Shown: positions 53,751-62,173 of the stretch, in pieces
Numbering within the stretch: position 1 is the first letter of the stretch
How the letters are laid out: the number at the start of each line of letters is the position of its first letter
Assembly: GCA_031963405.1 (NCBI GenBank)
Contig: JASSUJ010000001.1
Location: forward strand, 1,860,001 to 1,924,000
Direction of reading: 5' to 3'
DNA: 64,000 nt
From: JASSUD01 sp031963405
GTDB taxonomy: Bacteria; Pseudomonadota; Gammaproteobacteria; Burkholderiales; Burkholderiaceae
Notes under the pieces: model-generated
Database searches by the model: none
What the model saw: the letters and a program-made list of their open reading frames with translations, nothing else
What the model was told of the DNA's origin: nothing
Made by a program: the position numbers and the translations under genes

Positions 53751-53837
53751 CAAATGGAACCCGAGCTGATAATCTTTAAAAAATAGATTAAATAACTTCT
53801 ACGCATTTACTACTTACGCACACTCAAAAGATACTGC

Positions 53838-53843
53838 TATAAT
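53838..53843 (+). promoter_or_regulatory. Predicted -10 box of the tRNA-Arg promoter
   Basis: TATAAT is followed by the GC-rich discriminator TCCGCAC, as expected of a stringently controlled tRNA promoter. The -35 region is weak (ACTTAC/TTACGC). It is 155 bp upstream of the tRNA, and a family B element fills the gap. Confidence 0.45.
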
Positions 53844-53856
53844 TCCGCACTTTCCA

Positions 53857-53996
53857 AGAACCTGTTCAAGATTCTCTGAAAGAGCTCTGATCGAGGGCGC
53901 GTAGAAATCATCGTGTATTTCAATACATCTGAAGATTCTGAGTGCTGATAAACTCACAGAAGAAAGTTGTTTCAGCAGTTTAAATAGTTTCTAAAA
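53857..53996. repeat. Decayed family B element upstream of tRNA-Arg
   Basis: AAGAACCTGTTCAAGATTC is a good left end; the right end is reduced to ATAGTTTCTA. GAAGATTCTGAGTGC resembles the B core GAGGATTCCGAGTAC. It stops just before the first base of the tRNA. Confidence 0.6.
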
Positions 53997-53997
53997 A

Positions 53998-54074
53998 GCG
54001 GCTGTAGCTCAGTTGGATAGAGTACCTGGCTACGAACCAGGGGGTCGTGGGTTCGAATCCTGCCAGCCGCGCCA
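53998..54074 (+). tRNA. tRNA-Arg (anticodon ACG)
   Basis: The 77-base sequence folds as a standard tRNA. The acceptor GCGGCTG pairs with CAGCCGC, the D arm is GCTCAGTTGGATAGAGT, the anticodon arm CTGGCTACGAACCAG has anticodon ACG (codon CGU, after inosine also CGC and CGA), and the T arm is GTGGGTTCGAATCCTGC. The CCA end is encoded. A terminator follows after 8 bp. Confidence 0.97.
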
Positions 54075-54403
54075 ATATTTATAAGCCTCTCAGCGTTTTT
54101 TAGCTGGGAGGCTTCTTCTTATGTGGGGGATTTTCATAATTTCCCTATCCGCATTGAATCCCATTCAAGATATATTCCAACGATGCGTCTCATCTTCGAT
54201 TTTCACCAATACCTGATGAAGATCGATCAGTTCCCATACTGTAGTGCGCTGCCGCCTCTTTTCTACTGTTCCAAAGAATATCTGAAATAGTCTTTTCTGC
54301 GCGCCCAAGCCAGCGTGTTCTCGTCAGTTGGGTAACGGCGATGTATAAAAATAGATTTGCTAAATACATAAGAAAACAGGCGTGACTGCGCCATAAAAAG
54401 CAG
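54075..54403. other. Spacer after tRNA-Arg with possible decayed coding sequence
   Basis: No intact gene is seen. On the minus strand between about 54190 and 54360 two frames give protein-like pieces (for example WLGRAEKTISDILWNSRKEA and, one base shifted, DLHQVLVKIEDETHRWN). This might be a frameshifted 3' fragment, perhaps of an integrase, but the frames conflict and I cannot name the family. Confidence 0.3.
54083..54114 (+). terminator. Terminator downstream of tRNA-Arg
   Basis: AAGCCTCTCAGC and GCTGGGAGGCTT form a 12-bp stem with one G-U pair, followed by CTTCTT. Confidence 0.75.
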
Positions 54404-54439
54404 CGAACCCCGCAGAGGCCATTAGCTCTGCGGGGTTCG
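54404..54439. terminator. Terminator at the left end of the first F-box/ankyrin unit
   Basis: CGAACCCCGCAGAG and its exact complement form a 14-bp stem with an 8-base loop (GCCATTAG). The same hairpin returns at 59056 and 63829, each time followed by about 140 bp of similar sequence. It terminates the minus-strand gene at 54577. Confidence 0.88.
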
Positions 54440-54576
54440 GTATGTCTTATTCCTACCCAAATGATAGCGAGTCGTGCATTAAAAAATTGACTTTAAGCTA
54501 CACAAAGTACAACTGCTTACTTGCTATTTCAAAAGAATAGGTTGAACTAAAACAAGAAGGTCAGTGGAGCATCATA

Positions 54577-57111
54577 TCAAGCATACTCAACAAATGAGTT
54601 ATCGCTCGAGCCCGGATCAGATGCGGTTACGTCAGAGCCTGCTCTGAGGCTTGCCAACATTTCCACAATAGCAGGATGCTCAGATGCTTCCAGCAGAGCA
54701 TGTATTTTTTTGTAATCGAACCAATTAAAAGCTGGATTATCGAAAAAAATCTTAATTATGTCTGCGCGCCCCTGCTGAATTGCAGCACGTAGTAAAGCTG
54801 ATGCTCTATCACCCGACTGATTTACTACCCTACTGATCAAGTTAATGGCCATAGGATATTGCGCGATAAACTTTTGCGCATTGTCAGCTACTGTTCCTAC
54901 TAGATTCAAATTTGCTTTGTTATAAGTATTATCAAAATCTGGGCTTTCAACAAGAACGCCAAGTACATCAGCGCGATTCATTTGAGAGGCCAGCCGTATC
55001 GCATGGTGTAGATGCTGTTGTCTAGCAAGCTTTTGTTCATCTGTCAGAGCAGGGCGCGCGTATCTTTGCTCCACGCCGCTAACCAAAAGTTTGGTTATAG
55101 CCGGCAGGTTTTCAATAACTGTACTCGTCAGTGGACTAATATTGCCGTGAAAATCATCTATTCTTGCTCCATGCCTGAGAAAAATCTCCACTATTTTTAA
55201 TTGTTCTTTTGCTTGTTCTTTTGCTTGTTCTGGCGTTTGAGCCCTTGCAGCTATTGCATTGTGCAATGGAGTGAATGAATCTTCCTTGGCAGCGCGGTTT
55301 GCTAGCGTCGGATTTTCCTCGAGCCAAGCTTCAACTATATTAGTGCTAAGGGATTGGACTGCTGTCGTTAATAGATGTCTTTTAACTTTACGGACCCGGG
55401 CCTCATCCCCTTCAAATATCTTCGCGCTCTTCTCAACTGTAAGCTTCCATATATCAAGGTCATTGCGCTCAGCTGCGTAGTATAAGAAGTCCCCTGCATA
55501 GGTACTAAAGAAGTCCTTTGCCTCTGTACTAGGCAGACTGTCCAGATAGGTAATCAAAAAGCGAAGCATCTCGATATTGCTGTGCTTCAAGGCAGTGTGC
55601 AATAGAGTAAATTTTTTCTTCTCTGCGCCTTCCCATATGGAAGTTATATCTGCCTTGCATTTGAGCAAACTTTCAGCCATAGGGATGTTAGAAGATTTCA
55701 CCGCATAACTTAATGCCCTGCTTTGAGATCCGCAATGGATCTTTTCTATATCTTCGGGGTCTACTTGCTGAGCGAGCTCTGCCAAATACTCAACTTTAGC
55801 GGTATCGTCAAGTTGGGCCGCAATTTCCACTGCATAGAATTTGTTTCCCCATTGACGCTGCTTTAACAGAGCGCTGCTAGTGAGAGTATTTTGCGATTTA
55901 TTAGAGGCTCCATCGCATGTTTCTATAAAAAATCTGATTTCATCGACGGACTGATCTATAACTGTTCTGAAGAAAGGGGTGAACCCCTCCTCATCAAACA
56001 TTTCTATGCTTGCCCCCTTTCTATTTGCTCCGTTTTCGATCAAATATTTGATTATCTCTCTACGGCCGTGTGCCGCAGCGCTATGTAATCCGGTCTCTGC
56101 TACTTCCTTGCTAAATATGTCAACACTTAGACCTTCTGCAACACGTTCTTTGAACCATTCCAACTGGTCATTTTCAGCTGCGAAAGAGAAGAGGTGCTGA
56201 AAATCAGATTGGCCATCTTCATTGCGTGGATCAATAAACATCTTGCATCCAAATATGGCCTCTATATCCACCTCCTCAATATCATCATTTATTTGATCCT
56301 GAACCTGATTGGGCAGGATAGACAAAAACTTGTCTGTAATGAGTGGGGTTTTTTGTTGAGCCAGCACAACCATATTGGTAAAAAAGCGCGTGGCATGCGC
56401 TTCAAATAACCGAGCGCTTGGATTGATGCCGGTGACTGTCTGAGGATTGAGAAATTTACTATCTATTAAATCCCAAAGGGTGAGTTCCCTCTTGTTAGAT
56501 AAAAGCTGATTGGCAATCGCAATAGGTTTACCTCTGGTTCTGGTGGGCTGCAAACAGACACCGCTAAAAAATTCCCGGAAAAGACGGTTGTGTGTTAAAG
56601 CATAATTGGTTTCTTTTTGGGAATTAAAGGCCTCATTAGCGAGCTGGGAATACGGTAGTTTTAATAGTGCAACAGTATCGTTAACTGAACGTAAGAGCGC
56701 AGCAGCACCTCTGGAATGCAAGGCGCACTGAGCGAGTTTGGAATACGGTAATTTTAATAGCTTGGTCGCATTTCTAAATGAAGGAAATGGCTCAACACTA
56801 CATTCCATAGAACGAGTCCGAAATTTCTTAAATAGAATCTCGCAAGCAATGTTACGAGTAATTGGGCTCGCCAGATAAAAGACTTTAAATTGACCTGGCG
56901 TTGAAAACTCCATCCCAATGAGCCACAAAATTTCATTAGAGAATCTTTGAGGACTGGGTTGAGTCGATCCCCCTTCAGGCTTGCTGTCTTGCTCAACAAT
57001 TGTCTTGGCAGATGAAGCAGGTTTGGGAGGATAGGTAGCGGCAATTAAGCGCTGTGCTATGGAGCAAAAAACAGCATGGTCTGGAAGTTTCCCAGATAGT
57101 GGCCCTGACAT
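54577..57111 (-). CDS. F-box-like and ankyrin-repeat protein, unit 1 minus-strand gene
   Basis: The 844-residue product is eukaryote-like. Residues about 56-95 (FSNEILWLIGMEFSTPGQFKVF) align with the clearer F-box of its paralogue at 59242, though the LP of the consensus is lost. Residues about 305-830 hold ankyrin-type helices, e.g. TGLHSAAAHGRREIIKYLIENGAN. A motif LLKLPYSKLA / LLKLPYSQLA appears twice (about 118-160) but once in the paralogue. There is no signal peptide. A secreted effector that binds the host SCF ubiquitin ligase through the F-box and a target through ankyrin repeats is the likely role (inference). It is divergent from the gene at 57476. Confidence 0.85.
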   Translation of the reverse strand: MSGPLSGKLPDHAVFCSIAQRLIAATYPPKPASSAKTIVEQDSKPEGGSTQPSPQRFSNEILWLIGMEFSTPGQFKVFYLASPITRNIACEILFKKFRTRSMECSVEPFPSFRNATKLLKLPYSKLAQCALHSRGAAALLRSVNDTVALLKLPYSQLANEAFNSQKETNYALTHNRLFREFFSGVCLQPTRTRGKPIAIANQLLSNKRELTLWDLIDSKFLNPQTVTGINPSARLFEAHATRFFTNMVVLAQQKTPLITDKFLSILPNQVQDQINDDIEEVDIEAIFGCKMFIDPRNEDGQSDFQHLFSFAAENDQLEWFKERVAEGLSVDIFSKEVAETGLHSAAAHGRREIIKYLIENGANRKGASIEMFDEEGFTPFFRTVIDQSVDEIRFFIETCDGASNKSQNTLTSSALLKQRQWGNKFYAVEIAAQLDDTAKVEYLAELAQQVDPEDIEKIHCGSQSRALSYAVKSSNIPMAESLLKCKADITSIWEGAEKKKFTLLHTALKHSNIEMLRFLITYLDSLPSTEAKDFFSTYAGDFLYYAAERNDLDIWKLTVEKSAKIFEGDEARVRKVKRHLLTTAVQSLSTNIVEAWLEENPTLANRAAKEDSFTPLHNAIAARAQTPEQAKEQAKEQLKIVEIFLRHGARIDDFHGNISPLTSTVIENLPAITKLLVSGVEQRYARPALTDEQKLARQQHLHHAIRLASQMNRADVLGVLVESPDFDNTYNKANLNLVGTVADNAQKFIAQYPMAINLISRVVNQSGDRASALLRAAIQQGRADIIKIFFDNPAFNWFDYKKIHALLEASEHPAIVEMLASLRAGSDVTASDPGSSDNSFVEYA

Positions 57112-57475
57112 ATTTACTGCCTTTTTTGGATAGGTTAAAGGACTATTTTTTTACATTTTTAAGAAAAATCCGAATATACAAAAAATAAGGTATTTGTACT
57201 ATCCACACTTTTGTAATTTTGTGTAATGAAATTTCTGGGTGGCTTGCGAAACTTTTCCGTTAACTAGCTTGTGTCTTGGCAATGCTAAGGCTTATCTAAC
57301 GCTATTCGCTCTCATAGAACATTCACCTAATCAAATGACCGCCCATTATTTTTTCACTGCCCAGAATTTTTAGCTGATTTTTATGGATATCGCAAAGGGC
57401 TGCTAACACATCCGTTTTTCTGTACAGCGAAAGGCATAAAATGGAGTAGTTCCTTTACTCTCAGAAGATGTAGAC
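57112..57475. promoter_or_regulatory. Divergent promoter region of unit 1
   Basis: The bases next to the minus gene (GAATATACAAAAAATA, TTTTTAAGAAAA, GGATAGGTTAAA) and those next to the plus gene (GAAAGGCATAAAATG, GTAGACATG) return almost unchanged in the matching region at 61591-62173. The middle is less conserved. The conserved parts should contain the promoters of both genes. Confidence 0.55.
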
Positions 57476-58918
57476 ATGTCTAATTTATCTCCGCTACAAG
57501 CAGCGCCACAGCGCTTGCCATTATTGCCTCACCCAGCTCTTCAGAAAAATACGCAGCATGCGCGTACGGTGGAAACGCCAGAAAATACTGAAGAGGTGGG
57601 ATTCGCATGTAAGCAAAATCGAAGCTTACTTGGCGGCTTACCGGATGATGTTTGGCGGATTATTTTCAAAAACTGCTGTCAGCATGGTGCGAGCAATTTG
57701 TGCAGTGTTTTGTCAGTGAGTAAGGCTTGTTACGAATTGGCTGATGAGGCAAGGGATTGGCAGATACGCGAATTTTTATTTTCTGCAGAGGCAAAAGCAC
57801 ACCTAGAAAAAGATAGCCTTAATGGACTGCAAAATGTTTTTCAAATGATCCGCGGAGTACTTGAGGATGCAAAGATAGAGCAATTTTTATTTTCTGAAGA
57901 AACGAACGCGCTCTTTGAGAAAAAGCATCTTCAAGCGCTACAGAGCACTTTTAAAGCTATGCGGGCAGCGGCCGAAAAAGGAGAAACTCTCCAAGCAAAG
58001 CTGCATAAAGAAGGATTGCAAAAAATCACTCGCGCAGAATTTCCAAAAATCGTTCGAGCAGCAAAATTCAAACAAGAGGATCCTCCTCGAGCGCGGTTAA
58101 TTCGAGGCTTTCTGCTAAAGCAATTCAAAAGAGGCAAGTTCTTTGAAGCCATGAAGCGATTTCCCTCTAGACCTTTACCTACCTATGAAAATCGGTATCC
58201 AGATATATATAGTCTCAACCTAACAGTAGCTAGTTTAGTAGAGATGGATCTATGCACACTGGAAGAGTTCGGTGCTGATGCCTCTTTGGATGACGAGATA
58301 AATGACGAATTGGGCTTATTTATGCTCACGCATATCAGCTCGTTTTTTGCTCAAGAGAAAAAGCAAGATATGAGGAGTTTTATTGGGCTTATGCCTAGTT
58401 GGGTTTGGGATGGAGTGGTAAAGACTTATAAAAATTGCTCTCTGGTAGGAGTCGAGCATTTGCTCGCTAGTAGAGTAGACGTTATCGCGGGTGGTAAAAC
58501 CGTGCACTGGCCTATTTCAAAAGGGGAAAATGAACTTCTCATCGTATTGCTTGAAAATAATTTCCCTCCGGATGCGCTTAACGAGTCTGGAGAAAGTGCG
58601 TTGCGCTGTGCGATAGAAGCTGACCGTTCCGATATGGTGGATGCCTTGCTTGAACATGGTGCGCACGTAAGTCCTCTGCTTAAAGTGGACGGTGGTATCA
58701 AGTCGATACGCTGGGCCATTGCGAGAAATAAAGAAAACTTTCTCAAAACATTATTGGCGCTAGTTGTTGAGCAGAATGTGCTCAAAGAAGCATTGGCGTA
58801 CGCAAAAAAAATGCGTCGTGTTAACTCTAGTGCGTTAGCAATTGTGCTTGAACGCCTCGAAAGCTTAGGCTTGGTGGCGAACTATCAAGGCCGGCAGTCA
58901 GATTTTTTACTCAGCTAA
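57476..58918 (+). CDS. F-box and ankyrin-repeat protein, unit 1 plus-strand gene
   Basis: The 480-residue product has a convincing F-box at about 52-92: LGGLPDDVWRIIFKNC, then LCSVLSVSKACYELADEA. A tandem repeat of about 37 residues follows (FLFSAEAKAHLEKDSLNGLQ, then FLFSEETNALFEKKHLQALQ). The C-terminal half has ankyrin motifs near 350-425 (ESALRCAIEADRSDMVDALLEHGA) and a conserved tail. There is no signal peptide. An effector that brings host proteins to an SCF ubiquitin ligase is the best inference. Its start agrees with that of the paralogue at 62174. Confidence 0.88.
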   Translation: MSNLSPLQAAPQRLPLLPHPALQKNTQHARTVETPENTEEVGFACKQNRSLLGGLPDDVWRIIFKNCCQHGASNLCSVLSVSKACYELADEARDWQIREFLFSAEAKAHLEKDSLNGLQNVFQMIRGVLEDAKIEQFLFSEETNALFEKKHLQALQSTFKAMRAAAEKGETLQAKLHKEGLQKITRAEFPKIVRAAKFKQEDPPRARLIRGFLLKQFKRGKFFEAMKRFPSRPLPTYENRYPDIYSLNLTVASLVEMDLCTLEEFGADASLDDEINDELGLFMLTHISSFFAQEKKQDMRSFIGLMPSWVWDGVVKTYKNCSLVGVEHLLASRVDVIAGGKTVHWPISKGENELLIVLLENNFPPDALNESGESALRCAIEADRSDMVDALLEHGAHVSPLLKVDGGIKSIRWAIARNKENFLKTLLALVVEQNVLKEALAYAKKMRRVNSSALAIVLERLESLGLVANYQGRQSDFLLS

Positions 58919-59055
58919 TTTTTAGAAAAACGTGCCTTTGAGCGAGAAGCGCTGAGTGATATAAAAATTCTTTGCATGCAAGAAGAATCTAAAAAAACAA
59001 AAGTAGGGCGTAAAGCCTCGTACTTATAGCAGGCACATTACTCGGTCATAAAAAG

Positions 59056-59097
59056 TGTCAAACCCCGCAGAGGCTATTAGCTCTGCGGGGTTCGACA
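59056..59097. terminator. Bidirectional terminator between the two F-box/ankyrin units
   Basis: AACCCCGCAGAG and CTCTGCGGGGTT form the core stem, extended by TGTC/GACA with one mismatch, and followed by TTTTTTA. Convergent genes (57476 plus and 59242 minus) end on either side. It marks the boundary of the duplicated unit. Confidence 0.88.
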
Positions 59098-59241
59098 TTT
59101 TTTATTCCTACCAAAAAATGATAGCAAGTAAGAGCATTAAAGATTGAAACCTAAGCTACACGAATGACAGCTGCTTACCCGCTATTTCAAAAAAATAGGT
59201 TGAATTAAAAAGAAATGGTCGGCGGGATATTATGCCAAGTA

Positions 59242-61590
59242 TCAATCAGATCCCGATCCATCGCTCAAGCTAGGATCAAATTCGGTTATGTCAGATTCTG
59301 TCTCCAAGTCGATTAGCATGTCCACAATAGCATCATGCCCAGACTCTTCTGCCCAAGCCAGTACAGCTTTCTTTCCGCCAGTCAATTGATCTGCCAAGCT
59401 ATTGGCCATTTCTCTACTATATAAATCTGAGACATAAAGATATTCGCTTCCCTCAGGCGGACATATTTTCATCATTAGATCTTTATTCGCTTTGTTAAAC
59501 GACTTATCAAAATGGCGACTCTCAACAAGAATGCTAAATATATCAGGGAGCTCGCATTCAACTGCTGTTTCCAACGCAGCCATGAAATGCTCTGGTGTGT
59601 AAATATTCTCCTGTTCGATGTCTGCAAGAAGTTGGACAATATTAATGCGATTCTTAATAACTGCAAGCATCAGAGGACTATTGCGGCCGTGTAAAATGTC
59701 TACTTTCGCTCCATAGTTAAGCAAAACACGCACGCTCTGCAATTGTCTTTCTTCCTCTTCTCCTTTGTTTGCCTCTGTCGCTATTACCCTGTGCAGGGGG
59801 GTGTATGTATCTTCTGTAGTGGTAAGGTTTACTAGCGTTTTATCTTGCTTGAGCAAATCTTCAGCTATATCAAAGTTAAAGCGAGAAAGTGCTGTTTTTA
59901 ATAGAGCCCGTCTAGTTTCACGGACAGTAGCCTCGTCTGCGTGCTCCTTAACGATAAATAATTTTTCACTCTTCTTCGATACAAATTCCCATATAGGAAG
60001 ATCACCACGAAAAGCTGCAAGGCGCAACAATGAATCTGCTTCCTTTTCAAACAGTTTTTCCAGATTATCAGCCACAAACTCAAGCATTTCGACGCTGGCT
60101 CTACTAATCGCAACGTGTAATAAGGTCCATGAGACGCCGTTCTCGAGGCTCCATCTTTGATCTAACTGCGCATTTTCTTTGAGCAAAACCTCAACCATTT
60201 CGAAGTTACTCTTCTTCACTGCATAACGTAATGCACGGTTTTTAGACTGCTGCTGAAATCCGTCTGTATCTGCAGGGTCTATGCTTTGATTGAGAGTTAT
60301 CAAAGATTTAACTTTATCGAGTGAGTCAATTTGGGCAGCAATTTCCAATGCATAGTCGCCATTTGTCGATACTCGCTGCTTCAACAGAATGTTGCTAGGG
60401 AGAGTGGCTTGCGAGTTAATGGCTAGGCTGTTGCATATCCCCAGAAAGGATTCGATGGTAAGTCTAGAGGTGGCCTCAGATTTAACTAGGGTTAAGAAAG
60501 GGGTGTATCCTTCTTTATCACGCACTTCTGTGCTCGCTCCTTTCTTAAGCAAAATTGTGCTTCCCTCTAGATTATCTTTTTTCACCATACCATGTAATGC
60601 GCTTCCTACTTTCCAGCTAAGCACATCAATACTTACACCATCCTCAAGCATTTCTTCAACCCGGTCCCATCGGTTATTGTCAGCTGCCCAATGTAAAGGA
60701 TGCCGTGAATATGCGGGATACGAAGCATAGAAAGGATACCCAGTCTCGAAGGGATGCTTCAAATGTAAAGGCTCGCCAATTTCATTATAGGAATGAAGAA
60801 ACATCCTGCTTTCAAACATGAGATCTCTCACTTCTTCATTAGGCGCCATAACGATTCCCTCTTTAATCTGGTTGCTCGGAATTTTGAGAAACGGGACCAT
60901 GTTGGGCGCAGGCTTTTGAGTAAGTAGCTCAATGAGGTTATTAAAGAAATAAGCGGTATGTTCTGGAGATAACCTCGTGTCTGGATGTATATCATGGAGT
61001 GCTAACTCAGGCAGTACCAGCGGATCAAGCAACTCAATATCTATCAAATCCTGAACGGTGATTGATCTGCTTGTAGATAAAAGCAGTTTAAAAATCCTAA
61101 GGCAATTGCCTCTGGGCGTAGACTTCAAGCCATCTTGACTAAACAGCTCTCGAAAAAGGCGATTGTGTTGTGAAGCATAGTTGCGATTTTTTTTATCAAA
61201 GGCGAGGTTGGCGAGCTTGGAATGCGGTAATTTAAATAGCTCAACAGCGTCTTCAAATGAACTGGGTCGAAATTTTTTAACCATAACCTCACAACCCAGG
61301 TGGAAATGCGTTGCGCTCGATCGTACAAAATTTCTAATGTCATTTATTGTCGACAGTGCTTTCCCAATCTGAAGCCAAATTTCAGGCGGTAATCTTGGAA
61401 ACTGTTTAGTCAATGGAGAACTTGCTTGCTCTTGAAGCGTACTGCTTTGTGCGGGGCTCTCTTTCGAAGAAGTAGAAACTTCTTCGGAAGGAGTGGGAGC
61501 GTTCTCACCACGTTGACGAGCAATAAAGAATTCTGCGGTGGAATGAAAAACACATCTCGTTAAGGACGTTCCAGCTGTTGGGCCTGCCAT
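59242..61590 (-). CDS. F-box and ankyrin-repeat protein, unit 2 minus-strand gene
   Basis: The start at 61590 (MAGPTAGTSLTRCVF) matches the start of its paralogue at 57111; a longer frame to 61686 runs into the conserved promoter region and is rejected. The product has 782 residues. The F-box is clear at about 66-105: FPRLPPEIWLQIGKALS, then NDIRNFVRSSATHFHLGCEV. Ankyrin-type helices fill about 275-760 (RHPLHWAADNNRWDRVEEML, EGYTPFLTLVK, TYTPLHRVIATEA). The C-terminus is acidic. No signal peptide is present. Divergence from the paralogue is high apart from the framework residues, as expected for old duplicates under changing selection. Confidence 0.88.
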   Translation of the reverse strand: MAGPTAGTSLTRCVFHSTAEFFIARQRGENAPTPSEEVSTSSKESPAQSSTLQEQASSPLTKQFPRLPPEIWLQIGKALSTINDIRNFVRSSATHFHLGCEVMVKKFRPSSFEDAVELFKLPHSKLANLAFDKKNRNYASQHNRLFRELFSQDGLKSTPRGNCLRIFKLLLSTSRSITVQDLIDIELLDPLVLPELALHDIHPDTRLSPEHTAYFFNNLIELLTQKPAPNMVPFLKIPSNQIKEGIVMAPNEEVRDLMFESRMFLHSYNEIGEPLHLKHPFETGYPFYASYPAYSRHPLHWAADNNRWDRVEEMLEDGVSIDVLSWKVGSALHGMVKKDNLEGSTILLKKGASTEVRDKEGYTPFLTLVKSEATSRLTIESFLGICNSLAINSQATLPSNILLKQRVSTNGDYALEIAAQIDSLDKVKSLITLNQSIDPADTDGFQQQSKNRALRYAVKKSNFEMVEVLLKENAQLDQRWSLENGVSWTLLHVAISRASVEMLEFVADNLEKLFEKEADSLLRLAAFRGDLPIWEFVSKKSEKLFIVKEHADEATVRETRRALLKTALSRFNFDIAEDLLKQDKTLVNLTTTEDTYTPLHRVIATEANKGEEEERQLQSVRVLLNYGAKVDILHGRNSPLMLAVIKNRINIVQLLADIEQENIYTPEHFMAALETAVECELPDIFSILVESRHFDKSFNKANKDLMMKICPPEGSEYLYVSDLYSREMANSLADQLTGGKKAVLAWAEESGHDAIVDMLIDLETESDITEFDPSLSDGSGSD

Positions 61591-62173
61591 ATTCACTGCC
61601 TTTTGTAGATAGGTTAAAAGACTATTTTTTGCATTTTTAAGAAAAGTCTGAATATACAAAAAATAGGGTGTTTTTACTATCAACAATTTAGTAAGTTTGT
61701 GTAATGAATTTCTTTCGGAGGAAATTTTTGCAAAGGTTTATCTATTAATTAACGATTTTTATTCCCCTACTCTCCGCATACCTGCACAAGCGCAATAGGC
61801 AGGCAAAACATTCAGCGACACTATGTGGGCATGAGTTTTCAGACCATTAACACTGCTTCCTCTCCTATTAGCCTCCTCAAAATTCGGCGCTGACTCTAAA
61901 AAAGAGTCTCATCAAAAGAGGCTTGTTCAATACATTGACATAACGCAATCCCCCAAAGTTCAGGGTAGTAGCTTAGCTTTTGGTAGGTAGTTAGGTAGTT
62001 TTTGCTATTTCAAGATAATTCGAAGTAATCAAAAGGTGGTAGGAAAGCTTTCTGATTGCCTAGGGCTTTCTGCTGATTTTTATCTGTATTGCAAAAGGCT
62101 ACTGGCGCGTACGTTTTTTGTACATTGAAAGGCATAAAATGTATTACTTCTTTTATCCTTGGAAGACGTAGAC
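61591..62173. promoter_or_regulatory. Divergent promoter region of unit 2
   Basis: It is about 220 bp longer than the matching region of unit 1. Conserved blocks lie at both ends: GAATATACAAAAAATA and GATAGGTTAAAAGACT next to the minus gene, GAAAGGCATAAAATG and GTAGACATG next to the plus gene. No gene is seen in the middle. Confidence 0.5.

Noticed and set aside
54190..54360. Integrase C-terminal fragment next to tRNA-Arg
   Set aside because: Two competing frames both look protein-like and neither has clear catalytic residues; kept only as an uncertain note.
61591..61686. 32-residue N-terminal extension of the unit 2 minus-strand gene
   Set aside because: The DNA is the conserved promoter region shared with unit 1, where the paralogue starts at the equivalent of 61590.
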